From positions 3,100,001 through 3,164,000 of the forward strand of contig MOWL01000067.1 in assembly GCA_002110485.1 (NCBI GenBank): DNA of 64,000 nucleotides, in the 5' to 3' direction. Position numbers and translations under genes: made by a program. Numbering within the stretch: position 1 is the stretch's first letter; each line of letters opens with the position of its first letter. Positions 47,105-59,435 of the stretch are shown here, piece by piece. The DNA comes from Emergomyces orientalis (taxonomy: Eukaryota > Ascomycota > Eurotiomycetes > Onygenales > Ajellomycetaceae). The notes under the pieces were generated by a model. That model searched no databases and was not told the DNA's origin. It worked only from the letters and a program-made list of their open reading frames with translations.

Positions 47105-50100
47105 TTACGAAAGAAGTGTCGTCGTCGTGCCTGTGTTAGTATCATTGCTGGTGCTGCCATTAGTTTCCAGGAGTCCAGCTTCTTTCACAAGCTCGTAAAA
47201 GTGGCCGCCCCGCTGAATAAGCGCGGCTGGGGTATCGAATTCAGCGACAGTTCCGTGGTCCAAAACGACGATCCGATCGCTATCTAGGATAGTGTTAATG
47301 CGGTGCGCTATGGTGATGATGGTTCGATCGCGGAAAATGCTGCTTCGTAGCATCTGCTGAAGTAGTGCGTCTGTTTCTACGTCGACAGCGGCCTATAATA
47401 ATAGAAATAATGATGAGGAATCAAAATCTCAAAGTTGGCTAGGCAAAAAAAGAAAGAAAAAGAAGAAAAAATATCGACAAAGCGCTACTTGGTGCATTAA
47501 CTGGGGTAAAGAAATCGTGGCTTACCGTGGCTTCGTCTAGCACCAGAATGTTACTTGGCGTGAGCAGGGCTCGGGCTAGTGAAATAAGCTGTCGCTGGCC
47601 TTGGCTTAGATTCGACCCTAAAAGGCAAACAAGTTGTCAGTTGAAAAAAATTGTAATCATAAATTATCTGATTGGCCGGGATCGTTTGGAAACCGACCTC
47701 CTTCGTGGATTTGTGCATCAAGTTGTCCGGGTAAACTGGAGATGTGGTCCTTTAATCGTGCATGTCCTGATCGGCAATGGTCAGCAGGGAACCACGGGTT
47801 GGGCATCCAAGGTTGGAAAGGACTCACCAAGAACACTCCATAACTCGGTGTCATCATGGACGTGGCGTGGGTCCAAGTTGTCTCGAACGGTTCCTTCGAA
47901 CAAGGCCGCGTCTTGCGGGATGATTGCCAAGCGACCCCGCAAATCCAAAAGGCCAATAGTACTGATGTCCAAACCGTCGATACTGTCACAGGGGAAGTCA
48001 GCAAACAAAGGTTCCAGCAATTTGGCCACCTTTTCGATGAAGAGCCTCACCTGATACTTCCCGATGTTCCTTCAATTATACGGAACAGAGCCAAAGTCAG
48101 TGAGCTTTTGCCTGCGCCTGTCCGACCAACGACACCGATCTTTTCGTGAGGCTTAATTTGAAGATTTATATTCTTCAGCACTAGATCTAGGCCCTCGCGG
48201 TATCGGGTGCTGTAGTCCTTGAATTGTACACCACCCTGCGACGGCCAACTAATCTGGGGTCGCTTCTTGAAAATGACATCAGGAGCTTCACTGGGCAGGT
48301 TTGCATATTCCAGAACTCTCTCGACCGATACGATGTTCGTTTCCACTTCGACTGTCTGTCGCACAATCCAGTTGAGAGACTGGGTGATCTGGAGCGCGTA
48401 GGACATCGATAGACCAACCATCCCGGCAGACAACTTGACGCCAGTTGCCACAGATAAAATCGGAAACGAGGCTGCCGCCAGGATAATGACAGAGCCAATG
48501 AATTCTAGACGCACAGCGAGCCACCTGTTCGCACTGATGGAAGGGTAGTATGCTCGAAGATTGGCGTCCATCCGATACTCATTCTCTTTTGAGAACCTTT
48601 CCTGTTGCCTATATGCCCGAATGGTCGATATGCCGCCGAGAGTTTCCTGGAAGTGAGCAAAGATGGGACTCTTGCTGACACTATCTAATCTTTTAAGTTC
48701 GCGTGAAGTTCTCAAATAATACTTTTGGAATCCAAAATAAACCGCACCCAGAGGAATAATCAAAACAAGGAAGAGTGGAGTCGACACAGTGATGACAATC
48801 ATCGTGAATCCTGCTCTAGCAGCATTGACGAATAACTTTTTTTTTCGTAGATTAATATTAAATATTTCAAGGGAAACATTTAGGGGAAGGATATCTTACC
48901 ATATTGAATGTGCGGGAGAGAACTTCATCAACTCGATATATATCACTAAAATAAGTCACATTAGCAATGTACAAGGCCGAATCTGCATGGCAGGTACCGA
49001 GGAGAGAGACAAACCTTGAGAAACGATTGAGAATTCTACCAGAAGGGGTAGTTTCAAAAAAGTTCATGGGAGACCTGAATATAGCATACGCCATTCTCTC
49101 ATGCAATTTACGCGAAGCCTTATAAGCTGGTTAGCGGAACAGTAGATATGTAAATCCCTAGAAATCAATGATGCCTCGAAACATACCTCAATAGAGCAAA
49201 AGATCCAAAGAATTAAAGTCTGCAGGACGACAAGAGCAGAAGATCCGAAACCAAACGCGAAATAAATACCAATATATTTTCCAACCTCCGGATTCCTGCC
49301 CGTTTTTTTGTTTACGTCTGACCACCTCTCTAACCAGAAGCTACCAGCAACCTGCCCCGTTTGCGCCAATAGAAGCGCCGTCAAATAACTGGCCACAGCG
49401 TAGAGATTGCTCGTCTTCGCATACTCTCCATAGACGCTCCATTTGACTTTTCCTTGCTCGGACTTTTCCTTCGTTTGCTTGGATTTGAGAGCGCCTTCTT
49501 CGTCCACCACTTTGCGCGGGCCTTGCCAGCTTGTAGTGCTTGCTCGTCGCAAAGTTGCAGTGCTCGTTCGTCGCATGGCACCACCATTCTGGATAGGCGC
49601 AAGAGGTCCCAATCGTTCCTGGGCTTCTTCTATTTCTGAAAGATCAGAGTCATCCTCATTGTCAACGACAGTTGATGTCTCTGGACTTTTCATGCTTTCA
49701 TCTTCCCTAGCATTGCCACTTGAATCAGAATCCTCTTCGGTAGTAGTGGAGCGAATAAGATTAGCAATTTCTCCTTTCATGGCTAGGAGTTGCTCGTATG
49801 TTCCTTTTTCAAGGATCGTTCCATTGCGCAGTAATGCAATGAAGTCCGCCTCTTTCAGCACCGTGATAGCATTAGTTGCGAGGATCCTCGTTTTGCCAGC
49901 CAGCACACCATTGCGACCAAGGACTCGGTTGATAATATGTCTCCCAACATGCTGATCCACAGCAGATAGGCAATCATCCAGAAGGTACACGTCTGCACGA
50001 GCATACACAGCTCTTGCTAACGTCAAACGGGCCTTTTGGCCACCGGAGAGAGAAATACCACGTTCGCCAACCTCGGTCTGGTCGCCATCTGGAAGAGTCT

Positions 50101-52357
50101 TGAAATCATCTAGCAGTGCGCAAGCCTCTACAGTAGTCTCGTAGAACTGAGGATCCCAGCGATGTCCGAAGACAATGTTTTCCCTGACACTAGCATTCAT
50201 GACCCAAGATTGTTGTGCGACATACGCGGTGCGACCTCGGACAACCACTTCTCCATTAATTTTCCAGAGATCTCCTAGCAATGCTTGAAGGAAAGACGAC
50301 TTTCCAGCACCCACACGGCCGACTACACAACTCAGCTCGCCTTTTCTGGCGCTGAAATCAATATTCTCCAGGGCGTTTCGGCCTTCATGTTTGTTCCACG
50401 TAAAGGACGCGTCTCGAATTCGTACCGACTCATCTCCAGTGTGAGAAACAGCCTCCTCGAATGTAACCGCATCTTTCTGCAATTCCTCCCCAGCGAAATA
50501 TGTCGTGAGACGAGAGACTGCGACTGAAGCCTCGATGACGGACGTGATGACCATTGGTAAAATAGACAGAGGAAATGTGAGGAGATTGAAAAGGGTTAAT
50601 GCCGGGAAGACAATCTCTGTAGTCAAAGGCCTGTCGTTTGTCAAAACAAACACGGCGAAGGTGGAGCAGGAGACAAGGAATGGCGTAGATGACCACGTAA
50701 AGTTTGCGATGGACTGCGTTGCGCCAATCTTTCTTAATGTATTTAATTCCAGGTCATTGCGAACATGGTTCAGTTTGTTCATAAAGGCAGTGTTCCAGGC
50801 GAAAAGCTTGATGGTTTTCATGTTGTTCAAAATTTCGGTCATTAACCTGGTGCGCTGGTCTTTGTTCTTCATTTGTTTGATCTGAAGGTTTTTCATTAAC
50901 CTTGCAATCAGCCCATTGAGTGGAACCATGAGTATCATTACTCCAACACCAGCCAGCATACTCAACCCAAGAAGCTGATACAGAGATATCATACACAGGG
51001 TAATTTGAAACGGAGCAGACCAAAGCTGCATTCCAAACTGTGCCAGGTCAGAGAGGCGTTGCTGGTCAACGGCCATATGGTTGACGATATCACCAGTAGT
51101 CTTTGAAGCACGACCCTCATTCGAAAGTCTCAATGACTTTGTGTAAATCATGGCTGTCAAAGAAGACTTGACACGCATTCCAGTTTCAAATGCTCTTTGA
51201 AAATACTGATGAAGGCAAGCCGTCTGGCTCACGGAAACGAAAAACATGGCGAGAGCGATTGCAACACCCCGAGCAACTGGCTGGGGGGTGTCAGAACGGT
51301 ATGAATCTATGAATGTGATAAGGAGGCGTAGGAGCTGAGGCTGGACAAAAGCCAAAACATCACTACCGCACTTGATCAAGGCTCCCCGGAAATATGGTGC
51401 ACTAAAAGCTCTGAACAGGGCAAGCCATAGCGACGGCTTCTTTTTTTTCAGTTCCTGAGCCCACGCTTTCTCCAATTCACTGCCCGTAACACCTGTGGTA
51501 TCTCGGCGGCGTAGATTCCACAGATCGTCTTGAGTGAGGAAATTTTTGTAACCGAATTTCATCAAAGGCGTCATCCAAGAAAAGGTCAAAACGGCAAAAA
51601 TATCGGCATATTCGTATGGGCACTCGTCTTCATCTCCCAGCGCATCATATGCACTTTGTTTTTTCTCGATAAGGTATTCCAAGCCAAATTCGATTATTAC
51701 AAGTCCAAGGCCAATGGCGAACGTGACAAAGTAAGGTAACTGATGTCGGTATACCTGCTGGGAGACAAGGGACCGCAGTTTAACGGCGTAGACGATCATC
51801 AAAAATAACCAGTAGAATAGAACGACCCCATTCGGTTGGCGGCTCCTCCAATGCTCGTAGTACTGTACAGCGTAAATAACGCCCAAAGATCCGAGGATAA
51901 GGATGGTTGTCCAGAATCTAAAGTCTCCGACCCATATCTTCGGGAGGGTCTCGATCTGAAGCGAGGCTTGGAGGGCGGTGACCAAGATGAGAGCCCATAT
52001 TACAGACTGTAATGCCGTATTAGACAAGCAGTGACGCCATTTCTGACAAGAAGATCAGGACGAACATACCAATTTTGCGTAAAAATGCCAATTCTTCTGC
52101 ACAGGCTGGGCAGTTCTCTTTGTGAACAGGAACCAAATGGCACCAGCACCCATAACCAGACCCCACACGGCTACCAGCGATACCCAAAAATCTAGAAAAC
52201 AAGGCGTCAAGTCGAATCTCGTACCGCTTATTGGACCCCATCCTTCACTATCGCCGCAGAATGGTTGCCGGCGGACGAGGGCGGACGGCAATGCGGAACT
52301 GACATTGGAAGACGACGAAGCGGCCAGGACCACTTGAGGGATTCCATTCAGGGCCAT
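47105..52357 (-). CDS. ABC transporter, ABCC/MRP family (Ycf1-like)
   Basis: A full-length ABCC pump; relatives export glutathione conjugates, bile pigments or metal complexes, often into the vacuole. Nine exons (52070-52357, 49187-52006, 49015-49118, 48900-48945, 48051-48835, 47828-47982, 47698-47766, 47526-47617, 47105-47392) join to 1548 residues. Order: an N-terminal TMD0 with several membrane spans, TMD1, NBD1 (Walker A GRVGAGKSS at about 655, signature LSGGQKARL, Walker B VYLLDD), a linker, TMD2, NBD2 (Walker A GRTGAGKSS at about 1320, LSQGQRQL, ILVLDEA). NBD1 has Asp where the catalytic Glu would be, as in other ABCC proteins, so only the second ATP site should be hydrolytic. The linker holds an acidic Ser-rich block and two RRxS/T sites (RRTST, RRAST), like the phosphorylated linker of Ycf1. 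ATG at 52357; the frame is open further upstream through a CTG/TTG repeat but without ATG. Confidence 0.93.
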
Positions 52358-52398
52358 TTTCAGGTCAATGAAACCCGTGGACCGGAAAATATGAAGAG

Positions 52399-52434
<36 letters not shown>

Positions 52435-53387
52435 GCTGCTATGACACCCGGGGAGATGGCGAGAGGGGTAGAATCAAGGGCTGTCGCGGAGATTGAGATG
52501 TTTTATGGATGTTTTCCCTCGGGGATTAATTTCGAAGGCAACAAGAACCCAAGGGAGAAGCTCTGGCCCCACAGAAATGGCCCGCTTACTAAAACTGGGG
52601 CTACCCACGCCGCGGCTAGGCTGGAAGGGGACTAGTGGCTGGCATCAGTTATCCGAGAGCTCGGAGTTTATATGGGTATGCATACTATGGATCTATGGAT
52701 CTCATGTAAATCAGAACTATCAGGATTCAGCTATATTTACCAGCATCTGCATCTATGGATCAAAGAGATTTGAATTTGGAGAGATTGTCCCTGAAGTCAT
52801 GTGGCCAACGCTGTTGCTTTCAAAAAAGATTCAAAAATTACCAATCTTTTGTGCTGATGTAACCTCGTGTTTTGGGAAGCGCGCGCAGCAGAAAATCTCT
52901 GATATCAACTTAAGCTAAGAATCCTTACGAAGCATCTGGATTTACTAGGATACGTGCATGCCTAGAGGAATTCGATTTGTCACCACGGGTATTATTAATG
53001 ACTACACCCCCGCCCACCACGGGACATCGGGCGAAAGTGAACGTGTGCTATTTTCGAGCATTAGGTTTCGCGAATACGACAAAGAAACAAGGGAGGCTCC
53101 TGGGTGTGGTGTAGGTCAACGTGCATGCATCCAAACAACGACACAATCCTATGACTCAAAAGATTTCAATGACTGTTTATCGGCTCATTCTGACACTTTT
53201 CATGCAGCTCATTGAGGGGGCTCACTCGGCGGTGACGGCATGGTGGGTGGCGCCTAACTAGATATGGATTAGCGTAGAGTCACTGTCCCTCCCAGCTCTT
53301 GAACATATATAAAATCTTGAAAGGAGAATGCCATTTGATACCAGGACATCACGAAATTTAAAAACAAAAGAAGAAAGCACTGTGGTC
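52358..53387. promoter_or_regulatory. Divergent promoter region, ABC transporter / VMS1
   Basis: About 1 kb between two divergent genes. A CAA/CAG trinucleotide tract (52401-52436) lies in the leader of the ABC gene. A second ATG in the VMS1 frame at 53328 could start that gene 20 codons earlier. No other feature seen. Confidence 0.5.
52401..52436. repeat. (CAA/CAG)n tract in the ABC transporter leader
   Basis: Twelve CAA or CAG units directly upstream of the ABC transporter start, read on the transcribed strand as CTG/TTG, outside the coding region if translation begins at 52357. Confidence 0.85.
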
Positions 53388-55443
53388 ATGGCATTGGATA
53401 CCCATAAAGGAGAAGAGCTCCTGAAACGGCCTTTATATGGTGAGTGTGCCTTTTTTGTGCTTATATTCGTCGTGAAAGCGAGGAAGCTGACAAGGGCGAA
53501 ACACTCCGCATCTACGTGCAGTATTCGACCTTCCCGCACAGCTACTTGCTTCACTTTCACCTAAGGTTCCTGGCACGCAAACTCCCATTCCTCTAAAACA
53601 AGATGATCGCCCTAAAAGACTAGAACAAGGGGAAAGGCAAGATGGAGCCGCTAGTGTTACGTCATGCTCATTGTGCCAGGTCTCCTTCCGGAACGTCCAG
53701 GAGCAGAGGGAGCATGCAAAATCAGACCACCACAGATACAACTTAAAGTCGCGATTACGGGGGACCCCCGTGTTAAATGAAGTCGAATTCAATAAGGCGA
53801 TTGGAGAGCTGGACGAATCGATATCCGGTTCTGAATCATCCTCAGATGAAGAAGAGGAGGTAGTGGAAAGGCAGAAGACCCCCGATAATACACTCACCGC
53901 ACTCCTGAAGAAACAAGCCAAAATATCCTCCGCAGCGGAAGCGGAAGAGGTAATAGCAAAAAGGCAAAATAAGCCAGGGAAGCATCCATTGCTATGGTTT
54001 TCGAGCCCCTTGTTACCCCAAGCAACGTCTTTGGGCATCTATCGAGCGCTTTTCACCAATATAGAGCAAGAAGAAACTGACCATTTATTGGAATCACTGA
54101 AAAATAAGCAATGTAAAGCATCACCGTATCAGACAAACAAGGCCACCCAAGCGGAAGATACAATCAGCAAACGCCAACAACCCAGTCCCCACATATTCCT
54201 GTGTATGATTGGTGGCGGCCATTTCGCGGCAATGGTAGTGGCACTGGCACCAGAGATAATTAAAAAACCTGGTGGGGTTGAGGAACGGCAGGCAAGAGTG
54301 CTTGCTCATAAAACATTTCATCGATACACAACCAGGCGGAAACAGGGTGGCGCCCAATCTGCTGCTGATGCTGCCCATGGCGCTGCACACTCCGCAGGCG
54401 CATCGATCCGGCGACACAATGAAGCCGCATTGCAAACCGAGATCAGACAGTTACTGGGAAGCTGGAAGGAAATGATTGACAAAGCACAACTGCTGTTCGT
54501 GAGGGGAACGGGAAACACGAATCGGAAAATTCTATTTGGGCCTTACGATGGACAGGTGTTGAGACAGTCGGATCCCAGGCTCCGAGGATTCCCATTTACT
54601 ACTCGACGAGCCACACAGGGAGAACTTATGAGAGCCTTCACTGAACTAACGCGGGTGAAAATCAGCCACATCGACGAAGCGGCGCTTGCGCTTGAGGCTG
54701 AAGAACAGCGTGAAGCGATGTCCAAACCCCACAAACCATCCTCGCAGCAGCTACAACGGCAAAAGCCAAAAATATCCAAAGAAGAGGAAGCATTGATGCT
54801 ACACACTTCCCAAATCCAAGCTCTAATCCGCCGCTCCAAAGCCCCCGCATTAATCTCCTACATCTCCAACAACTCCATCCCTCCATCGTTCACATTCCAC
54901 CAATCCTCCTCCCAACAAGCCCACCACTCCCCCACCCCCCTACATTTAGCCGCCAGTTCCAACTCGCCCGCAATCGTCCTAGCCCTCCTCACAAAATGCA
55001 ACTCAGACCCCACCCTACTAAACGGAGAGGGCAAACCACCATTCGACCTCGCCGGCGACAGGCCCACACGCGACGCTTTCCGCGTCGCCCGCCATGAGCT
55101 CGGTGAATCAAGATGGGACTGGGACGCAGCCCACGTCCCATCCCCGATATCCAAGACGGAAGCCGATAGCAGAACAGAGCGTGAGAGGCACGCAGCGGCA
55201 GACGTAGAGGCTAGTAGGCGGAAAGCGGAGACGGAGCGTCTGAAGCGGGAAGATGCAGAAAGAGCCGTGGAACAGAGGAAAAGAGCGGGCGGCCGCAGTC
55301 TTATGGAAAAGACTGGTGCGGAGAAGCGCGAGGAGGAGATGAGAGGGATGACGCCGGAAATGCGGGCGAAGCTTGAGCGGGAGCGGCGGGCGCGGGCTGC
55401 GGAGGAACGGCTTCGAAGGATGCAAGCTGGCGCTGGGATGTGA
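53388..55443 (+). CDS. VMS1: Vms1/ANKZF1-type peptidyl-tRNA hydrolase
   Basis: Releases nascent chains from tRNA on stalled 60S subunits in ribosome quality control and recruits Cdc48/p97; also acts at mitochondria. Exons 53388-53439 and 53522-55443 join to 657 residues (yeast 632). In order: an N-terminal RPLYVFDLPAQLLASL segment, a zinc finger (CSLCQVSFRNVQEQREHAKS with a following HH), an acidic Ser stretch, the VLRF1 domain with FLCMIGGGHFAAMVVAL and the catalytic GGAQ motif (Q296, the residue matching the release-factor-like Gln of yeast Vms1), a helical region, ankyrin repeats (TPLHLAASSNSPAIVLALL), and a C-terminal charged coiled coil. The tail reads RERRARAAEER, a perfect match to the R-x5-A-A-x2-R motif that binds Cdc48. 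An upstream in-frame ATG at 53328 would add 20 residues; I chose 53388 because the conserved part begins soon after. Confidence 0.93.
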
Positions 55444-56096
55444 ATATATATATATTTTTTTAAATTTTTTTTTTTTTGATATCGTATTTCTGGTTTCGTT
55501 TCCCTTGCCATAAATACTTGAATATTCATCACCCTACTGCGGAGCTACTGCTTCCCTTTCATATTATCTAGAAAGATCATGGGAACTGAACTACTGCATG
55601 GAATCACGTCAGTGGTGACTGCTCTTCCAATTCATAGAGGGATTATTTGCGCAAGTATAGAATGTATATATTTAAGTACAAAACTGTAAAGGGTATCCAA
55701 ATTCCAAATTACAAAATAAATGAAGAAAAGGGCAAACAGAATAAAGGAAAGCATGAGTTAAAAAAAAAAAATTAGTTTAACCAAAAATGGTTGGTTATGC
55801 CCTGATGGACCGCCGCAAAAACGAAACGACAACCGAGAAGGGCCTAGCACCAAATGGAGCTAGATAGTCTTGGCTGATAATCATGGTGAAATGGGTAAAC
55901 TCGTCCCCTTCCATGCCTTAGCCAGGGGCTCCAAGGACACCCCTTTTTCCAACACATCACCCAGCGAAAGTTGGGAAAATTTAACTTCGATTCTTTCAAT
56001 CACTTTTCCCGTCCTTAGCCGTAAAATCCTCGTTGGATTGATCCTCAACCTGTCCACGTTGGAAAAGAGATCGGAGCTTCCTCCCTATTGTCACTT
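55444..56096. other. Intergenic region between convergent genes
   Basis: Shared 3' space of VMS1 and the ankyrin-CorA gene, with TA- and T-rich runs at 55445-55480 and an A run at 55762. Nothing else supportable. Confidence 0.55.
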
Positions 56097-58929
56097 TCAG
56101 ATGCAGATGTTTCGGTTCGGTTTTCTTTTCTTCGTCGGTAGCCAAAGCCATTTCCTCATCCCGAACCCGGGCGCGAGGGTGTTTGAAGACCGAATCAAAC
56201 TTTTTCTCGATTTTATTTTCCAGCTATACAGCGCTAAATCAGCATCTGGTAGGTATCCAGGATATATTGGCAACCGCTTAGACTCGGGGCTACCAGAAAG
56301 ATTTACCCCAGGGTTATTTTTGAAGGCGAACCAAACGGCCAATGCCACAACAATAGTCCCAAAAGCGAATGGTATATACAGCCACCATGGAGGCTTGTTC
56401 TCCAAAATATCGATGTTCATGCCGAAAAGTGTCTGAGTTGATAACTTTAGCATTACTAGCACCTGGGTAACTGCCTAACAATAATCGAATTCAAGTTGAA
56501 CTTACTGCAATGAACATCAGAGGCAGAAATATGAACTGTGGTAACCAACGTTAGCGTATGGACGGCATAAGATTGAAGTGCAACTCACAGTTATCCAACT
56601 TAGACGCTTCATGCTTTTGTTCATCGATGTCGAGAATCTCGCTTCCGCAATGGACGTGAGGTTGAATTCCTAGATGGAGTCAGGGGGATGTAAACTGTCA
56701 AGGTATATAACATGGCCATTACTTACTAGTTGGATCAGCTCTTGTGAGATGGAAGACAAGGTATTAAACAAAGCTTGACATTCTCTTTCAAAGTCATCTA
56801 TCTGTCGTAGGAAGTCGTCACTGTCCCAACCACTGGCTTTCTCGGCCAGTACAGGATACTTGGAACTGTACGTCGAATGGAGATTCCGAACTACGGATAA
56901 TTGCGTTTTAAGGATTTTGTGGAATCTGGCCCAATGTTGGGCATCTTCCAAGTGAATCTTGATCAGCTCCGAGTTTTTACCATTGGATTGGAAGGACTCC
57001 GAGCGCTGAAACATAGTTAGCAGGTAAGCAACATTACTTCTACGTAAGGCCGTCCAATTCTGGGTTGATTTACCATATCGGAGAGATGTAGCTCAGCACT
57101 TTCATAGATCTTATCCCATTCCCTCTTAAGTTGTTGAAGCAAGGGCAGAAAAAGGTCTGTTGGTGAGGAAGGGATGGCTGCATGCTCAAGAGTACTGAAA
57201 AATACTTTAGGCTCAAGCAGGCTTGGAGAGATCAGTCCTGTTTCCGACAGAGACGGCTTGACCATAAGCCAAGCGATCATATGGCTCGTAGCCTTAAATT
57301 CGAGAGATGTTAAGCGTCGAGGCGGTAGGTTTGTGGGCAGGCACGTCGGTACAGATACGAGACAATGGAGAAATCCTGCACATTGCTATATAAGTATGAA
57401 GTAAGGCGGCAGCTATGAACAACTAACCCATTTCTCCGGGAGTTTGGCTGATCGCAGCGGCATGAGGTATTGTGGCTGACCGAAGACCCCAACACCGTTG
57501 GTCTCTCCGCCACCATCGCCATTGTACGCTCCCAAACCAGACCTCGGGAATCGGCTTCGCATTTTTAACTAGGCTTCAATTCGTAAGTACAGTAGTCTGG
57601 GACTGTCATATAACGGGTAACGTACAACAAAACTTTTCCATGAGGAAATTTATCAGGGTCCGAATCGTCAGAATATCTGCGCTTGAAGAATCCACGTGCC
57701 GATAAACTTTCAGAGCCTACAAACCATAGCATATTCAAATCGCCCTCGTTAGCGGTTTCAACGGAAGACAATTTGATGGTTGTTATGCTGGTTGTTATTT
57801 TCAAATCTCCGCTGGAATTCTCCGGTAGCGCAGACCTCAATTCTGACGCTGTTATTGAACTAAGGTCACTCGGTGCCCAAGGCAGTAACAGCTGGAGGAT
57901 TTCAAAATTCTTCTTTTGGCAGGCGAGCTGGAATGGAGAATATGAATGAAAATCCCGAATGGTGGGATTGGCGCCTCTTTGGACAAGCCATTCGACGATC
58001 TCAGGTGCGTTGTATTGGACGGCGTGATGAAGGGGGGTAGAGCCGTCAATATCGGTATCGTTCATATCCGAAATTATGAGATAAGGGCCTAAAATATCAA
58101 GTATTTTAATATCCCGAAGGCTAACTGCAATATGCAGCGGTGAAGAATTCAAAGAATCCTTCGTGCGGATGAATATATGTGCACCTCGTTCTAGGAGTGT
58201 TTGGAGGATGTCGTGGAATCCAGAGTTTACGGCATAATGTAGCAGTGATGAACCATTATGTGATAAAAAGTCTGGGCTCGCTGATGCTCCTCTGCTAATT
58301 AGCGACTCGATACAATTGCGGTTAGACATTGCCAATGCTGTCGCAAGAACAGTTCCGCACTTAGAACTCCGAGAATTGGGATCGGCTCCGTTATCAAGTA
58401 GTACTTCCGCCATGGAAAATTGATCCAAACGAATCGCTATGTCAAGAGGGCTTCCATAGCTGCAGTCCGGAGGATTAACATCCAATCCCTCTGCAAGTAG
58501 AAACTGAACAATGGATTTTTCTCCGGACCTAATAGCTTCGCGAAAATATTTCCCGGCACGCGACTTGATAAGATCGAATTTAGCCCCTCTCTCTAAAAGT
58601 AGCTTGAGGATAGGTAAATTCTGGTCCTTCAGAGCCGTCAAAAGAACATCAGAACCCAAAGGGCTGGTAGCATTGACATCTGCCCCTCTATCCAGAAGTA
58701 GCTGCACTGTAGACAAATGTTTGTTCCGTACTGCAGTGGCAAGAGCAGTTTCGCCTATCTCCGTCTTATATGCCAAATCTCGCCAAAGATCCGACCATTT
58801 GGTATTGACATCAAATCCACCATCGAGGAGCCGTGTTATTTCGGCATCATTTCCGGTCTTCGCTGCGAGATAAAAATCCTTTTGTAGTTGCTTCTCATTC
58901 TGCCAAATCCGAAGGCGTTGAGGGTTCAT
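56097..58929 (-). CDS. Ankyrin-repeat protein fused to a CorA-like membrane domain (frame break)
   Basis: The N-terminal part (58929-57574, 452 residues) carries about ten ankyrin repeats (for example GETALATAVRNKHLSTVQLL, STPLHHAVQYNAPEIVEWLV) and a conserved-looking end, RYMTVPDYCTYELK. The C-terminal part, in exons ending at 57428, then 57074-57375, 56727-57005, 56589-56669, 56506-56535 and 56097-56432, has coiled helices and a CorA-type membrane end: TM1 (LPLMFIA), the GMN motif (FGMNID) and TM2. These fusions are known in filamentous fungi and are related to Mg2+ channels; the substrate is unknown. The two parts do not join in frame: the ankyrin frame stops at TAA 57567-57565, while the downstream frame is open from about 57572, one base out. 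Either one extra base is present at 57571-57573 or a 46-base intron (57614-57569) with weak donor GTTATA is removed. With the base dropped the product would be about 842 residues. Confidence 0.75.
57565..57615 (-). other. Frame break or short weak intron in the ankyrin-CorA gene
   Basis: Reading on the minus strand, codons run through Glu-Leu-Lys at 57582-57574 and then meet a stop. Skipping one base gives CTA GTT AAA and an open frame up to the next good donor at 57427. A possible intron from 57614 to 57569 restores the same frame but has a poor 5' site and is near the lower size limit for this genome. Confidence 0.6.
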
Positions 58930-59137
58930 TTAGAAAAATAAAAATCGGGCATAAAACAGAATCCCACAATGATATGGTTTTCTACAGCGGGATTACGGAG
59001 GGCGATACTCGCAAAAACAAGAAAGCAGCTGAAGATATCAAGTTTTTCCATCACGATGTTGACCGCTGATGGGAAACGGGCGTCTTGATTGCGGGTTTTG
59101 AGGAAGGGCCGCTAAGCTAGTTTAAGTAAGGGATTAA

Positions 59138-59413
59138 CTAGCAGGGCGGGGGTGCGCATAGGCAGGATGATGTGACTCTTATTATTACACATTTTCGTTG
59201 TCTCTCAGAGGGGTGCATCTTAGCAGGAAAGATACTAGCCAATGACGAATACCCATCCGCAACAAGGGCTGGTCCATGGCGGCGTAAAAGGTGAGCCAAA
59301 ATGTCTGTTGCCCCATCCAGTTTCGTTAAGATTTGCTGAAGTGTACTCCGTAGCTCGGGATAAAGAAAATAGTGTCCGAGAGCCCATGTCAAAGGAAGTA
59401 TAGATTGAAACAC
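59138..59413 (-). pseudogene. Unassigned open frame, possible gene fragment
   Basis: Ninety-one codons without an ATG at the start (GTG). The content looks protein-like: a hydrophobic start (LPLTWALGHYFLYPELRST) followed by LDGATDILAHLLRRHGPAL. I do not recognise a family. It may be an exon or remnant of a decayed gene; the end is not conserved-looking. Confidence 0.25.
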
Positions 59414-59435
59414 TGCTGGTATCCGCTACTGGAGG

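Noticed and set aside
52357..52429. Extended poly-Leu start for the ABC transporter
   Set aside because: The frame stays open through the repeat but contains no ATG; the first ATG is at 52357 and gives a normal ABCC N-terminus.
53433..54038. 201-codon open frame on the minus strand
   Set aside because: Antisense to the well-supported VMS1 exon 2; Ser-rich translation of acidic codons.
54858..55532. 224-codon open frame on the minus strand
   Set aside because: Antisense to the charged C-terminal coiled coil of VMS1; Ser/Arg/Leu-rich with no recognisable content.
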